Made by a program: the position numbers and the translations under genes. The notes under the pieces were generated by a model. The model searched no databases, was not told the DNA's origin, and saw only the letters and a program-made list of their open reading frames with translations. A DNA stretch of 64,000 bases from Clostridia bacterium (GTDB taxonomy: Bacteria; Bacillota; Clostridia; Lachnospirales; Lachnospiraceae): positions 1 to 64,000 of the forward strand of contig CAJTDE010000012.1 of assembly GCA_910574835.1 (NCBI GenBank), written 5' to 3'. Each line of letters starts with the position of its first letter. The first letter of the stretch is position 1. Shown piece after piece: positions 16,845 to 24,191 of this stretch.

Positions 16845-16918
16845 GTGGGCGTAGCTCAGCTGGATAGAGCGTTTGGCTACGGACCAAAAGGTCGGGGGTT
16901 CGAATCCTCTCGCCCACG
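16845..16918 (+). tRNA. tRNA-Arg (ACG)
   Basis: Acceptor GTGGGCG pairs with CGCCCAC, discriminator G; the anticodon arm TTTGG CTACGGA CCAAA gives ACG, with A34 expected to become inosine. It has its own promoter and terminator. No CCA encoded. Confidence 0.95.
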
Positions 16919-16932
16919 TTTATATGGAGAAT

Positions 16933-16969
16933 GCAGGAAGCCTTAAGACAGGTATTCCTGCTTTTTTTT
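16933..16969 (+). terminator. Intrinsic terminator after tRNA-Arg
   Basis: GCAGGAA (16933-16939) pairs with TTCCTGC (16955-16961), followed by eight T. Confidence 0.85.
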
Positions 16970-16975
16970 CGCCCA

Positions 16976-17004
16976 TTGACAGGAGAAGGGAAACAGCGTA
17001 AAAT
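16976..17004 (+). promoter_or_regulatory. Sigma-A promoter of the DUF1700 gene
   Basis: A perfect TTGACA (16976-16981), 17 bases, TAAAAT (16999-17004), with the start codon 48 bases further on. Confidence 0.75.
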
Positions 17005-17051
17005 CAATACAACTAGTAAGACGTGTTTGAGCAGATGACAGAGGAGATATC

Positions 17052-17528
17052 ATGGATAGAAATGAATTTGTAAGTACATTGCGGGCAGTGCTGACCGGAG
17101 AGGTGCCGGCTTCCGTGGTAGAAGATAATGTACATTATTACAATTCTTATATTTCTCAGGAGATTGCAGGCGGAAAGACCGAGAGGGAGGTTTTGGAGGC
17201 ATTGGGAGATCCCCGGCTGATTGCAAAAACGATTATTGATACAAACAGTCCCCAGGGGAGCAGGGAAGCTTATGGAAGCGCTTATACCCAAAGCGAGCCG
17301 GATAAGGGATTTCATGCGGAGTTTAATGAGGATGGCGGCGTAGATTTAAAATATCGTCAGTTTAATTTGAACACCTGGTATGGACGCCTTCTGATGATGA
17401 TACTTGTGATCCTGGTTTTAACCCTTGTTTTCACGATTGTGGGCGGAATTTTATCATGGCTTCTGCCAATTCTGCTTCCGATTCTTTTGGTGCTGTGGGT
17501 TGTGCGGCTTTTTTCCAATCGCCGGTAG
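17052..17528 (+). CDS. DUF1700/HAAS-domain membrane protein
   Basis: 158 residues. The N-terminal 60 residues fit the HAAS (DUF1700) helical domain: MDRNEFVSTLRAVL, YYNSYISQEIAGGKTEREVLEALGDPRLIAKTII. The C-terminal part is two hydrophobic helices (about residues 113-133 and 135-152) ending in a basic RRLFSNRR-like tail, so it is a small integral membrane protein. HAAS proteins are often paired with PadR regulators or act as anti-sigma-like or membrane-stress proteins; no PadR gene is beside this one. The start at ATG 17052 follows GGAG and an excellent promoter. Exact role unknown. Confidence 0.8.
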   Translation: MDRNEFVSTLRAVLTGEVPASVVEDNVHYYNSYISQEIAGGKTEREVLEALGDPRLIAKTIIDTNSPQGSREAYGSAYTQSEPDKGFHAEFNEDGGVDLKYRQFNLNTWYGRLLMMILVILVLTLVFTIVGGILSWLLPILLPILLVLWVVRLFSNRR

Positions 17529-17628
17529 TATTTTTTAGATTCAGGCACATGTATTTGCGATGAGCAATCCTTTATAGCTGAGTGCATGGAATGGGATGCT
17601 GCGTAACTTAAAATAGAAAAAAATGGAA

Positions 17629-17657
17629 AAATAATTTTCGCCATAAATGCCATAATA
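17629..17657 (+). promoter_or_regulatory. Possible sigma-G-like promoter of the Asn/Ser-rich gene
   Basis: CATAATA (17651-17657) fits the forespore sigma-G -10 consensus CATnHTA, and AAATA (17629-17633) 17 bases upstream fits the -35 in four of five positions. No sigma-A promoter of equal quality is visible before the gene. Weak evidence. Confidence 0.35.
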
Positions 17658-17697
17658 AGAGTGTAAAGCCTATTAAAAATATTAGGAGGAAACAATT

Positions 17698-17844
17698 ATG
17701 GCAAACAATGCAAACAACAGCAGCAATGCGAACAATGCCAACAACGCAAACAATTCTAGCAAGAATTCTTCTAACAGCTCCAAGAATACCAGCTCTAAGA
17801 ATTCCAGCAAGAATACCAGCAACGCAGACAACTGCAATTACTAA
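17698..17844 (+). CDS. 48-residue Asn/Ser-rich low-complexity protein
   Basis: The frame runs from ATG 17698, behind an excellent TTAGGAGGA site, to TAA 17844, and a strong terminator follows. The product is almost entirely Asn, Ser, Ala, Lys and Thr in short repeats (ANN, SSK, KNS/KNT) with one Cys near the end (ADNCNY). There is no signal peptide, membrane segment or fold. The translation signals and terminator argue it is real. Asn-rich tiny proteins occur in spores, and the sigma-G-like upstream sequence would agree, but I cannot name a family. Codons vary within the repeats (AAC/AAT, AGC/TCT/TCC), which means selection acts on the peptide rather than the DNA. Confidence 0.7.
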   Translation: MANNANNSSNANNANNANNSSKNSSNSSKNTSSKNSSKNTSNADNCNY

Positions 17845-17912
17845 ATGCATGGCAGCATGAAACTTTGAAATAATCAAACTTCATGTGTCAATGTATCAAG
17901 TATGATTAAGAG

Positions 17913-17955
17913 AGAAGGCGGGCACCTGGCGAAAAGGGTGTCCGTCTTCTTTTTC
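17913..17955 (+). terminator. Strong intrinsic terminator after the Asn/Ser-rich gene
   Basis: A 14-bp stem, AGAAGGCGGGCACC (17913-17926) with GGTGTCCGTCTTCT (17937-17950), then TTTT. Confidence 0.88.
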
Positions 17956-18052
17956 CCCGGCAGTCCGCGATTGGAGAGAGGATATCGGTCGTAACTTTTT
18001 CAAAAGGAACGCATAATATATTTTATATTACAATAGAATAAAAGGTGAAGAT

Positions 18053-18370
18053 ATGGAATTTGAAACAATCTCCCCACGAGAAATCGATTCCTATCTGTTT
18101 CGGGACGGTTACGTGGTAATTGATCTGAGAGAACCAAAGGAATTTAGAAGGCTTCATCTAAAGGGAGCTGTCTGTATTCCTTATGAACAACTGGAAGAAA
18201 GGGTCCGTTTTCTCCGCAATCAGATTTTGATTCTCTACTGTGAGAGAGGCGGAACAAGTCTTATGGCGGCGCGGGAATTGAGTGCAAAGGGATATCAGGT
18301 TAAGACCATGATTGGAGGCATACAAGCCTACGAGGGCAGAAACAGTGAAAGCTATACCGGAAGAGATTAA
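18053..18370 (+). CDS. Rhodanese-like domain protein
   Basis: 105 residues, a single rhodanese domain: VVIDLREPKEFRRLHLKGAV, then the active-site loop LYCERGGTS with the predicted persulfide-carrying Cys63, and VKTMIGGIQAYEG. Rhodaneses move sulfane sulfur, but single-domain forms also serve as sulfur carriers for tRNA thiolation or other pathways, and the sequence does not tell which. The start at ATG 18053 follows AAAGGTG. Monocistronic: a strong terminator follows within five bases. Confidence 0.85.
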   Translation: MEFETISPREIDSYLFRDGYVVIDLREPKEFRRLHLKGAVCIPYEQLEERVRFLRNQILILYCERGGTSLMAARELSAKGYQVKTMIGGIQAYEGRNSESYTGRD

Positions 18371-18374
18371 GATT

Positions 18375-18405
18375 GGCCGCAGGCTTTGGAGCTTGCGGTC
18401 TTTTT
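18375..18405 (+). terminator. Intrinsic terminator after the rhodanese gene
   Basis: GGCCGCAGGCT pairs with AGCTTGCGGTC across a 4-base loop, followed by TTTTT. Confidence 0.88.
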
Positions 18406-18442
18406 AAATCGTAATTCACCTCCATTTCCACTAATATAAAGA

Positions 18443-18471
18443 TTGACAGCCAGAAGGGGGCATATTATGAT
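18443..18471 (+). promoter_or_regulatory. Sigma-A promoter of the rRNA methyltransferase operon
   Basis: A perfect TTGACA (18443-18448), 17 bases, TATGAT (18466-18471). A 15-codon frame at 18467-18514 overlaps the -10 element, so it is not a leader peptide. Confidence 0.75.
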
Positions 18472-18555
18472 AATAGAATACACAAAAACAATGAGCAGTG
18501 CCGAAAGCTGTTAGTTTCTCAAATATGCACTGCAGATAGGGTAAATGGAATATAT

Positions 18556-19710
18556 ATGGAAGTATTTGAATTGATTGCCCCTTGTCATTTCGGGCTGGAA
18601 GCAGTATTAAAAAGAGAGATATCAGACTTAGGGTATGAGGTCAGCCGGGTGGAGGATGGTAAAGTAACCTTTCTTGGAGACGCACAGGCCATTTGCGAGG
18701 CAAATATTTTTTTGCGCACGGCGGAACGGGTGTTGTTAAAGGTGGGAAGATTTCAGGCCGCAACCTTTGATGAGCTGTTTGAGGCGGTAAAGGCCCTTCC
18801 CTGGGAACATTATCTGCCGGAGGACGGAAGGTTTTGGGTGACAAAGGCGGCCTCTGTGAAGAGTAAGCTGTTTAGCCCTTCGGACATTCAGTCTATTGTG
18901 AAAAAGGCAATCGTGGAACGCATGAAAGAGTATTATCATGTGAGCTGGTTTTCGGAGGATGGGGCGGAGTATCCTCTGCGAATTAACTTTTTGAAGGATG
19001 AGGCGGTAATTGCTCTGGATACCTCCGGGATTTCTTTACATAAACGCGGCTACAGAAGGCTTTCCAGCAAGGCACCTATTACAGAGACCCTTGCGGCGGC
19101 TCTGCTTATGCTGACGCCCTGGAAGGGAGAACGGATTCTGGTAGATCCGTTTTGCGGCTGCGGGACATTTCCGATTGAGGCGGCTATGATGGCGGCCAAT
19201 ATGGCGCCGGGAATGAACCGGAGCTTTATGGCAGAGGCATGGGCCAATCTGATTGCAAAAAAATATTGGTACGAAGCTGTTACGGAGGCAAATGATCTGT
19301 TGGATGATACGGTAAAGACGGATATTCAGGGCTACGATATTGACCCGGCGATGGTAAAAGCAGCCAGGGAAAATGCAAAAGAAGCAGGCGTGGAACATCT
19401 GATTCACTTTCAGGCAAGACCGGTGAGCGAACTGAATCATCCGAAGAAATACGGCTTTCTTTTTGCAAATCCTCCATATGGGGAGAGGTTGGAGGAAAAA
19501 GCGGCTCTTCCGGCCCTTTACCGGCAAATCGGTGAGGCTATGGAACGGCTTGACTGCTGGTCTGCCTATCTAATCACAGGATATGAAGATGCGGAGCAGT
19601 ATATTGGGAGAAAAGCGGCAAAGAACCGGAAGATATACAATGGGATGCTGAAAACATATTTTTATCAATATCCGGGACCAAAACCACCGGCAAGGCGGCA
19701 GGGCATATGA
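18556..19710 (+). CDS. rlmL: THUMP-domain 23S rRNA guanine-N2 methyltransferase (RlmL/YpsC type)
   Basis: 384 residues, the single-function form found in Firmicutes. The N-terminal third is a ferredoxin-like/THUMP RNA-binding region (FELIAPCHFGLEAVLKREI, FWVTKAASVKSKLFSPSDIQ); the C-terminal part is a Rossmann methyltransferase with DPFCGCGTFPIEAA for SAM binding and the catalytic NPPYGERL, the N-P-P-Y of N2-guanine methylases. It should methylate a guanosine of 23S rRNA (G2445 in E. coli numbering), inferred from the family. Start at ATG 18556, about 85 bases after its -10 element. Its stop overlaps the start of the protease gene (ATGA at 19707), so the two are co-translated. Confidence 0.88.
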   Translation: MEVFELIAPCHFGLEAVLKREISDLGYEVSRVEDGKVTFLGDAQAICEANIFLRTAERVLLKVGRFQAATFDELFEAVKALPWEHYLPEDGRFWVTKAASVKSKLFSPSDIQSIVKKAIVERMKEYYHVSWFSEDGAEYPLRINFLKDEAVIALDTSGISLHKRGYRRLSSKAPITETLAAALLMLTPWKGERILVDPFCGCGTFPIEAAMMAANMAPGMNRSFMAEAWANLIAKKYWYEAVTEANDLLDDTVKTDIQGYDIDPAMVKAARENAKEAGVEHLIHFQARPVSELNHPKKYGFLFANPPYGERLEEKAALPALYRQIGEAMERLDCWSAYLITGYEDAEQYIGRKAAKNRKIYNGMLKTYFYQYPGPKPPARRQGI

Positions 19711-21080
19711 AAAAGTTTTTGAAAATAGTTTTTTGGGTGCTTTTCGCAGCCATTCTATGTTTGGTTAAGTTTGAAAGACACAGGCAGCAGACAGAGGCAG
19801 AGGGGGTCCGGGCAGTTGTAAAAATTGTAATACCGAATGAGGTAGAGCAGGAGATAAACTTGATTGCCATTGATCGGACAAAGGAGGAGGTAAAGCTTCC
19901 GGCAGCCTTTGACTATCGTCAGGAGGGGCGTGCATCTTTGGTGCGGGATCAGTCGATCTTTGAAACCTGCTGGGCTTTTGCGTCTTTAACTGCTTTGGAG
20001 ACTACTCTGCTTCCGGAGGAAGAATTGGATTTTTCCAGAGATCATCTCAGTTTTCATAACAGTTTTGAAATGGCGCCTGAGGAGGGCGGGTCCTATATTA
20101 TGTCAGTGGCCTATTTGACCGCATGGCAGGGGCCGGTTTTGGAGGAGCAGGACCCATACGGAGATCAGATATCTCCGGAAGGGCTTGAGGCAGTTAAGCA
20201 TGTACAAGAGGTGCGGATGCCGGCGGATAAGGATTATGAGTCTATAAAGCAGACCATTTATCTTCATGGAGGGGTGGAAAGCTCGCTCTATGTGGACTTT
20301 TCAGATCCCCGAGAGGAATCGGAATTTTTTAACCGCAGAAATTCCAGCTATTGTTATGAGGGGGAAGAGTTACCCAACCATGACGTGGTGATTATTGGAT
20401 GGGATGACGCGTATCCTGCGGAGAATTTTAATACGGCAGCCCCTGGGAACGGAGCCTTTATCTGTCAGAACAGCTGGGGAACAGCCTTTGGCGACGGAGG
20501 AATTTTCTATGTGTCCTACTTTGACACCAATATTGGTAAATACAATGCGGCGTTTACCAGGGTGGAGGATGCGGATAACTATGATACCATATACCAGTCG
20601 GACTTGTGCGGCTGGTGCGGCCAGGTGGGCTACAATTCGGACCAAGCCAGCTTTGCCAATATTTATGAAGCCGAGGGTGATGAAGAGCTTAAGGCATTGG
20701 GATTTTATGCAACCGGCAAAGATACGGAATATCGCCTGGCGGTGAAAACGGGCTTTACGGATAGGAAGGAGCTTTGGAATGTGGAGTATGTACAGTCAGG
20801 ATATTTACAGTATCCGGGCTTTTACACTATTGAGCTGGAGACGCCGGTAACTGTGAAGGAAGGGGAAAGATTCGCAGCAGTGGTAGAGATTACCACTCCG
20901 GATGCCGCCTGTCCCATAGCAGTAGAATATGCTTCGGATGAAATTGGGAAGGCGGTCGATTTGGAAGACGGAGAGGGCTATATCAGCGCGGACAATAAGC
21001 ACTGGGAGCGGGTGGAGGAGGATCAGTCCAGCAACTTGTGCTTGAAGGTATATGCGGATATTACGGAACCGGAACAGTAA
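19707..21080 (+). CDS. Exported papain-like (C1) cysteine protease with C-terminal lectin-like domain
   Basis: 457 residues. A short basic N terminus and one hydrophobic helix (about residues 4-22) act as a signal or anchor, so the protein works outside the membrane. The C1 catalytic set is complete: Cys88 in FETCWAFAS, His225 in NHDVVIIGWDD and Asn255 in QNSWGT. After about residue 290 comes a beta-rich region typical of the lectin-like domain fused to bacterial C1 proteases (ALGFYATGKDTEYRLAVKT, VTVKEGERFAAVVEI). Translationally coupled to the rRNA methyltransferase, an unexpected partner. Substrate unknown. Confidence 0.87.
   Translation: MKKFLKIVFWVLFAAILCLVKFERHRQQTEAEGVRAVVKIVIPNEVEQEINLIAIDRTKEEVKLPAAFDYRQEGRASLVRDQSIFETCWAFASLTALETTLLPEEELDFSRDHLSFHNSFEMAPEEGGSYIMSVAYLTAWQGPVLEEQDPYGDQISPEGLEAVKHVQEVRMPADKDYESIKQTIYLHGGVESSLYVDFSDPREESEFFNRRNSSYCYEGEELPNHDVVIIGWDDAYPAENFNTAAPGNGAFICQNSWGTAFGDGGIFYVSYFDTNIGKYNAAFTRVEDADNYDTIYQSDLCGWCGQVGYNSDQASFANIYEAEGDEELKALGFYATGKDTEYRLAVKTGFTDRKELWNVEYVQSGYLQYPGFYTIELETPVTVKEGERFAAVVEITTPDAACPIAVEYASDEIGKAVDLEDGEGYISADNKHWERVEEDQSSNLCLKVYADITEPEQ
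21058..21077 (+). repeat. Short dispersed repeat, copy 1
   Basis: ATATTACGGAACCGGAACAG forms the last codons of the protease gene. It matches copy 2 at 19 of 20 positions. Confidence 0.6.
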
Positions 21081-21156
21081 TATTTATTACAATGCACAAA
21101 TCAGTTTTCAGACACGGGTGGCTGGAAAATGATTTAGGATAGGTGTATTGTAGGAA

Positions 21157-21176
21157 ATATTACGGAACCGGAATAG
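21157..21176 (+). repeat. Short dispersed repeat, copy 2
   Basis: ATATTACGGAACCGGAATAG, 99 bases after copy 1 and just upstream of the rdgB start. The surrounding bases are not duplicated. Confidence 0.6.
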
Positions 21177-21184
21177 AGGGACAA

Positions 21185-21802
21185 ATGATAGATAAAATTA
21201 TTTTTGCAACGGGAAATGAAGGTAAGATGAAAGAAATACGCTTAATACTGGAGGATTTAGGCGTTGAGATTCTCTCTTTAAAGGATACCGGGATTGCTTT
21301 TGACATTGAGGAGAACGGGGAGACCTTTGAGGAAAATGCAGTGATCAAGGCGAAGGCCGTGATGCAGGCGACCGGCGCTTTGGTGCTGGCCGATGATTCG
21401 GGACTGGAGATTGATTATTTACATGGAGAGCCTGGGGTATACTCCGCCCGCTATCTCGGAGAGGACACTTCCTACCGGATTAAAAATCAAAATTTAATAG
21501 AGCGTTTAGAGGGTGTACCTGACGAAAAAAGGACGGCTCGCTTTGTGTGCGTGATAGCAGCGGCATTTCCGGACGGAAGAGTTTTGACAGCAAGAGGGAC
21601 AATAGAGGGAATGATTGGATATGAGGAGCGGGGAAAGGGCGGTTTTGGCTACGATCCTATTTTTTGGCTTCCCGAGTGCGGCTGCTCAACAGCAGAGCTG
21701 ACTATGGAGAAAAAGAACGAACTCAGTCACAGAGGAAAAGCTTTGCGGGCAATGAAGGAAGAAATTAAAAAGCTTTGGAAGTTGGAAGAGAGGAAAAAAT
21801 GA
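21185..21802 (+). CDS. rdgB: XTP/dITP diphosphatase (RdgB/HAM1)
   Basis: 205 residues from ATG 21185, which gives the family N terminus MIDKIIFATGNEGKMKEI; the longer frame from 21143 adds 14 unrelated residues. The enzyme hydrolyses dITP, dXTP and XTP to monophosphates and keeps deaminated purines out of DNA and RNA. Landmarks are the substrate-binding TGNEGK, ADDSGLEIDYL, GEPGVYSARYLG and GFGYDPIFWLPE, and SHRGKALRAM near the end. The next gene follows after a single base, so this pair (rdgB plus phosphodiesterase) is the common Clostridial operon. Confidence 0.95.
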   Translation: MIDKIIFATGNEGKMKEIRLILEDLGVEILSLKDTGIAFDIEENGETFEENAVIKAKAVMQATGALVLADDSGLEIDYLHGEPGVYSARYLGEDTSYRIKNQNLIERLEGVPDEKRTARFVCVIAAAFPDGRVLTARGTIEGMIGYEERGKGGFGYDPIFWLPECGCSTAELTMEKKNELSHRGKALRAMKEEIKKLWKLEERKK

Positions 21803-21803
21803 G

Positions 21804-22289
21804 ATGAAGGTGTTGATTGTCAGCGATACGCATGGTAGGGACACGGTGCTTAAGCGTCTGTTGGAGCAGGTGAAGCCTATAGATATGTTGATTCATTGCG
21901 GAGATGTGGAGGGAAGTGAGGAGTATATCCGCTCTATGGCAGGATGTCCGGTGCATATTGTGGCGGGGAATAATGACTTTTTTTGCGATTTGCCAAAGGA
22001 GGATGAGTTCCTGATCGGAAAGTACCGGGTGCTGCTGACGCATGGCCACTATTACTATATTACGATGGGAACCCAGATGATTAAAGAGGACGCTAAGGCC
22101 AGAGGCTTTGATATAGTGATGTTTGGCCACACACACAGACCTTATCTGGAACAGGATAAGGGGATTGTAGTTTTAAATCCGGGAAGCCTTTCCTATCCGC
22201 GGCAGGATGGCAGAAAACCCAGTTATATTATGATGGATTTGGATCGGGAAGGCCAAGCTCATTTTACAATAAATTATATAAAAAAATGA
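21804..22289 (+). CDS. YfcE/MJ0936-type metallophosphoesterase
   Basis: 161 residues, a minimal calcineurin-like phosphodiesterase. The metal-binding motifs appear in order: SDTHG, HCGDVEG, AGNND, LTHGHYY and FGHTHRP. Family members hydrolyse phosphodiester bonds, but the natural substrate is generally not known. It begins one base after rdgB ends, with GAGAGGAAAAAATGAG giving the ribosome site, so the two are co-transcribed. Confidence 0.92.
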   Translation: MKVLIVSDTHGRDTVLKRLLEQVKPIDMLIHCGDVEGSEEYIRSMAGCPVHIVAGNNDFFCDLPKEDEFLIGKYRVLLTHGHYYYITMGTQMIKEDAKARGFDIVMFGHTHRPYLEQDKGIVVLNPGSLSYPRQDGRKPSYIMMDLDREGQAHFTINYIKK

Positions 22290-22318
22290 TTGACAATTAA
22301 AAAATCATATAGTACAAT
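22290..22318 (+). promoter_or_regulatory. Strong sigma-A promoter of the second tRNA cluster
   Basis: Consensus TTGACA (22290-22295), 17 bases, TACAAT (22313-22318), 39 bases before tRNA-Pro. The -35 element abuts the stop codon of the phosphodiesterase gene. Confidence 0.85.
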
Positions 22319-22357
22319 ATAACATGCGTCACGAAAGGATGTAGTGGTGAATGGCTT

Positions 22358-22432
22358 CGGGGTGTGGCTCAGCTTGGCTAGAGCGCCTGGTTTGGGACCA
22401 GGAGGTCGCAGGTTCGAATCCTGTCACCCCGA
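22358..22432 (+). tRNA. tRNA-Pro (TGG)
   Basis: Acceptor CGGGGTG pairs with CACCCCG; the anticodon arm CCTGG TTTGGGA CCAGG gives TGG. First of seven tRNAs behind one promoter. No CCA encoded. Confidence 0.95.
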
Positions 22433-22437
22433 CTGAT

Positions 22438-22508
22438 GCGGGTGTAGTTCAATGGTAGAACACCAGCCTTCCAAGCTGGACACGTGGGTTCGATTCCCAT
22501 CACCCGCT
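22438..22508 (+). tRNA. tRNA-Gly (TCC)
   Basis: Acceptor GCGGGTG pairs with CACCCGC; the anticodon arm CCAGC CTTCCAA GCTGG gives TCC. It starts five bases after tRNA-Pro. Confidence 0.95.
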
Positions 22509-22552
22509 CTTTTTCCGGCAGCTGCATCGCATAGAGTGATACATACTATCTT

Positions 22553-22626
<74 letters not shown>

Positions 22627-22649
22627 TTGCCGGTTTTCTTGGCATTATG

Positions 22650-22723
22650 GTGGGTATAGCGCAGTTGGTTAGCGCGCCAGATTGTGGCTCTGGAGGCCAA
22701 GGGTTCGAATCCCTTTATCCACC
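22650..22723 (+). tRNA. tRNA-His (GTG)
   Basis: Acceptor GTGGGTA pairs with TATCCAC; the anticodon arm CCAGA TTGTGGC TCTGG gives GTG. The preceding G at 22649 can serve as the G-1 that histidyl-tRNA synthetase needs, opposite C22723. Confidence 0.95.
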
Positions 22724-22739
22724 CTTGCGAAAGCAATTT

Positions 22740-22811
22740 TGGGCTATCGCCAAGCGGTAAGGCACAGGACTTTGACTCCTGCAGTCGCTGGTTCAAATCC
22801 AGCTAGCCCAG
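22740..22811 (+). tRNA. tRNA-Gln (TTG)
   Basis: Acceptor TGGGCTA pairs with TAGCCCA, discriminator G; the anticodon arm CAGGA CTTTGAC TCCTG gives TTG. Confidence 0.95.
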
Positions 22812-22852
22812 TCAGGGCAGCATAAGACAAGTCCTGTATTTCATTAAAGTAT

Positions 22853-22925
22853 GGAGCATTAGCTCAGTCGGTAGAGCACTTGACTTTTAATCAAGTTGTC
22901 CGGGGTTCGAATCCCCGATGCTTCA
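22853..22925 (+). tRNA. tRNA-Lys (TTT)
   Basis: Acceptor GGAGCAT pairs with ATGCTTC (one G-T pair); the anticodon arm CTTGA CTTTTAA TCAAG gives TTT. Confidence 0.95.
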
Positions 22926-22928
22926 TGG

Positions 22929-22966
22929 ACAAGACCGTAAGCAATGACAATTGTTTACGGTCTTGT
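22929..22966 (+). other. 17-bp hairpin between tRNA-Lys and tRNA-Leu
   Basis: ACAAGACCGTAAGCAAT (22929-22945) pairs with ATTGTTTACGGTCTTGT (22950-22966) around a GACA loop, with a single G-T pair. No T-run follows, so the transcript probably continues into tRNA-Leu; the hairpin may guide processing or attenuate the last gene. Confidence 0.7.
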
Positions 22967-22985
22967 GGTATCAATTTTCAATTGT

Positions 22986-23065
<80 letters not shown>

Positions 23066-23070
23066 GAAAA

Positions 23071-23111
23071 AAAGGGATTTCAAAGCTATGAAGGCTTTGA
23101 GATCCCTTTTT
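23071..23111 (+). terminator. Intrinsic terminator of the second tRNA cluster
   Basis: AAAGGGATTTCAAAGC (23071-23086) pairs with GCTTTGAGATCCCTTT (23094-23109), with T-richness continuing after it; the flanking A-run could let it work on both strands. Confidence 0.85.
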
Positions 23112-23148
23112 ATACACATGCGCTTTATAGAAGATCCGTTGCCGTGAT

Positions 23149-24066
23149 TTAACGGCGCCGATCAATTTTGTCATGAATAACTTCCTTTGGACGTTCCAGA
23201 AGCTGTTCCGGCCGACTGATACCGCTTTTGATATGCTTAAAGCCAATAGCATAGACAAAGCCGTCGCATATCCGCTCATCTACCACAAATTTCATATTCA
23301 GATAGGTTTTTCGATGCGGATTGCCTACCCGGTCTGTTTCATAAACCGTTTCCTTGCTGCCGATGGCGCCAAAGATAGAGATAGTGCCAAATTCATAAAT
23401 ATGGTGATACACGGGCTGCATGCCGATGGAACCCATATTCGTGATAAAAAAGCTGGCGTGGAAAGGGCTTAAATCCGTAATTTTTTTTGGAATCCATCCA
23501 TAATGGTCCAAGAGCTTTAACAAAGAGAAAACAGAGCTGATAAGCCAGCCGGGAATCAGACCAAGGGCGATCTCGAGCTTGTCAAAATCATTTTTATTCT
23601 CATCTTCCATGACTTTCTTGGTACGGTCAATCGGATTAGCCAAAGCTTCAATTTCCGCAACAACCTCTTTTAATGTGGCGTCCATCTCAAAGCGTGGCAT
23701 AATGGTGGTGCGCTCGCTGTCTCTTTGCATCCCTTTCATAACAACCATAGAGCCTTTCATTTCGTTACGGGCGTAAATATGACTGCGCTGAATGAAGCGG
23801 TTTAATTCAGGGACCTGGGAGTAGGTACGCACGATAGCGGCAAAGATAATGTGATACAGAGTAAGACCGGGAATCTCGCTTTTGCGCATACTGCGCAGAA
23901 ATTCCTGCGTGTGGGTGATATCGATGCGATCTTCAAATAATACCCAGCTGTCAGATTTGCTTCTCATAATATATGGAATCAATTTCCCCATAGGATCCAG
24001 ATTCCGCACAAGAAAACCGTCGTACCGATCGCCGATACGGCGTTTTCTTCCCTCTAATGGTTTCAT
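23149..24066 (-). CDS. E2-like (CoA-dependent acyltransferase fold) protein lacking the catalytic His
   Basis: 305 residues of the catalytic domain of 2-oxoacid dehydrogenase E2 / chloramphenicol acetyltransferase type, without lipoyl or E1-binding domains: SWVLFEDRIDIT, LYHIIFAAIVRTYSQVPELNRF, FFITNMGSIGM, MKFVVDERICDGFVYA. The active-site motif of the family is HRxxDG; here it reads E264-R-I-C-D-G, so the catalytic histidine is glutamate while Arg, Asp and Gly remain. It is either an altered enzyme or a binding protein. No E1 or E3 genes are nearby (the E1 pair at 46.8 kb is far away). It reads leftwards toward the tRNA terminator and has its own strong promoter. Confidence 0.8.
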   Translation of the reverse strand: MKPLEGRKRRIGDRYDGFLVRNLDPMGKLIPYIMRSKSDSWVLFEDRIDITHTQEFLRSMRKSEIPGLTLYHIIFAAIVRTYSQVPELNRFIQRSHIYARNEMKGSMVVMKGMQRDSERTTIMPRFEMDATLKEVVAEIEALANPIDRTKKVMEDENKNDFDKLEIALGLIPGWLISSVFSLLKLLDHYGWIPKKITDLSPFHASFFITNMGSIGMQPVYHHIYEFGTISIFGAIGSKETVYETDRVGNPHRKTYLNMKFVVDERICDGFVYAIGFKHIKSGISRPEQLLERPKEVIHDKIDRRR

Positions 24067-24095
24067 TCAATTATCCCCCTCTTTTGTATGGCCCT

Positions 24096-24125
24096 ATTGT
24101 ACACGAAACAGGAAATGCTTGTCAA
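24096..24125 (-). promoter_or_regulatory. Sigma-A promoter of the E2-like gene
   Basis: On the minus strand: TTGACA (24125-24120), 18 bases, TACAAT (24101-24096), about 30 bases before the start codon. Divergent from the promoter at 24140. Confidence 0.8.
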
Positions 24126-24139
24126 CCGGAAAGCCGGTA

Positions 24140-24169
24140 TTGAAAAGAGACACCGGTTTATGATATAGT
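24140..24169 (+). promoter_or_regulatory. Sigma-A promoter of the sugar-binding lipoprotein operon
   Basis: TTGAAA (24140-24145), 18 bases ending in an extended TGA, TATAGT (24164-24169), about 22 bases before the start codon. Confidence 0.7.
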
Positions 24170-24191
24170 AGGAAAGTCAGGAGGCTAAAGG

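Noticed and set aside
17698-17844. The Asn/Ser-rich peptide as the missing glycosylation substrate
   Set aside because: It has no signal peptide or wall anchor, is too short, and lies 5 kb from the gtf genes with its own terminator.
18467-18514. 15-codon leader-like frame before the rRNA methyltransferase
   Set aside because: It overlaps the -10 element of a consensus promoter, so it would not be transcribed in full.
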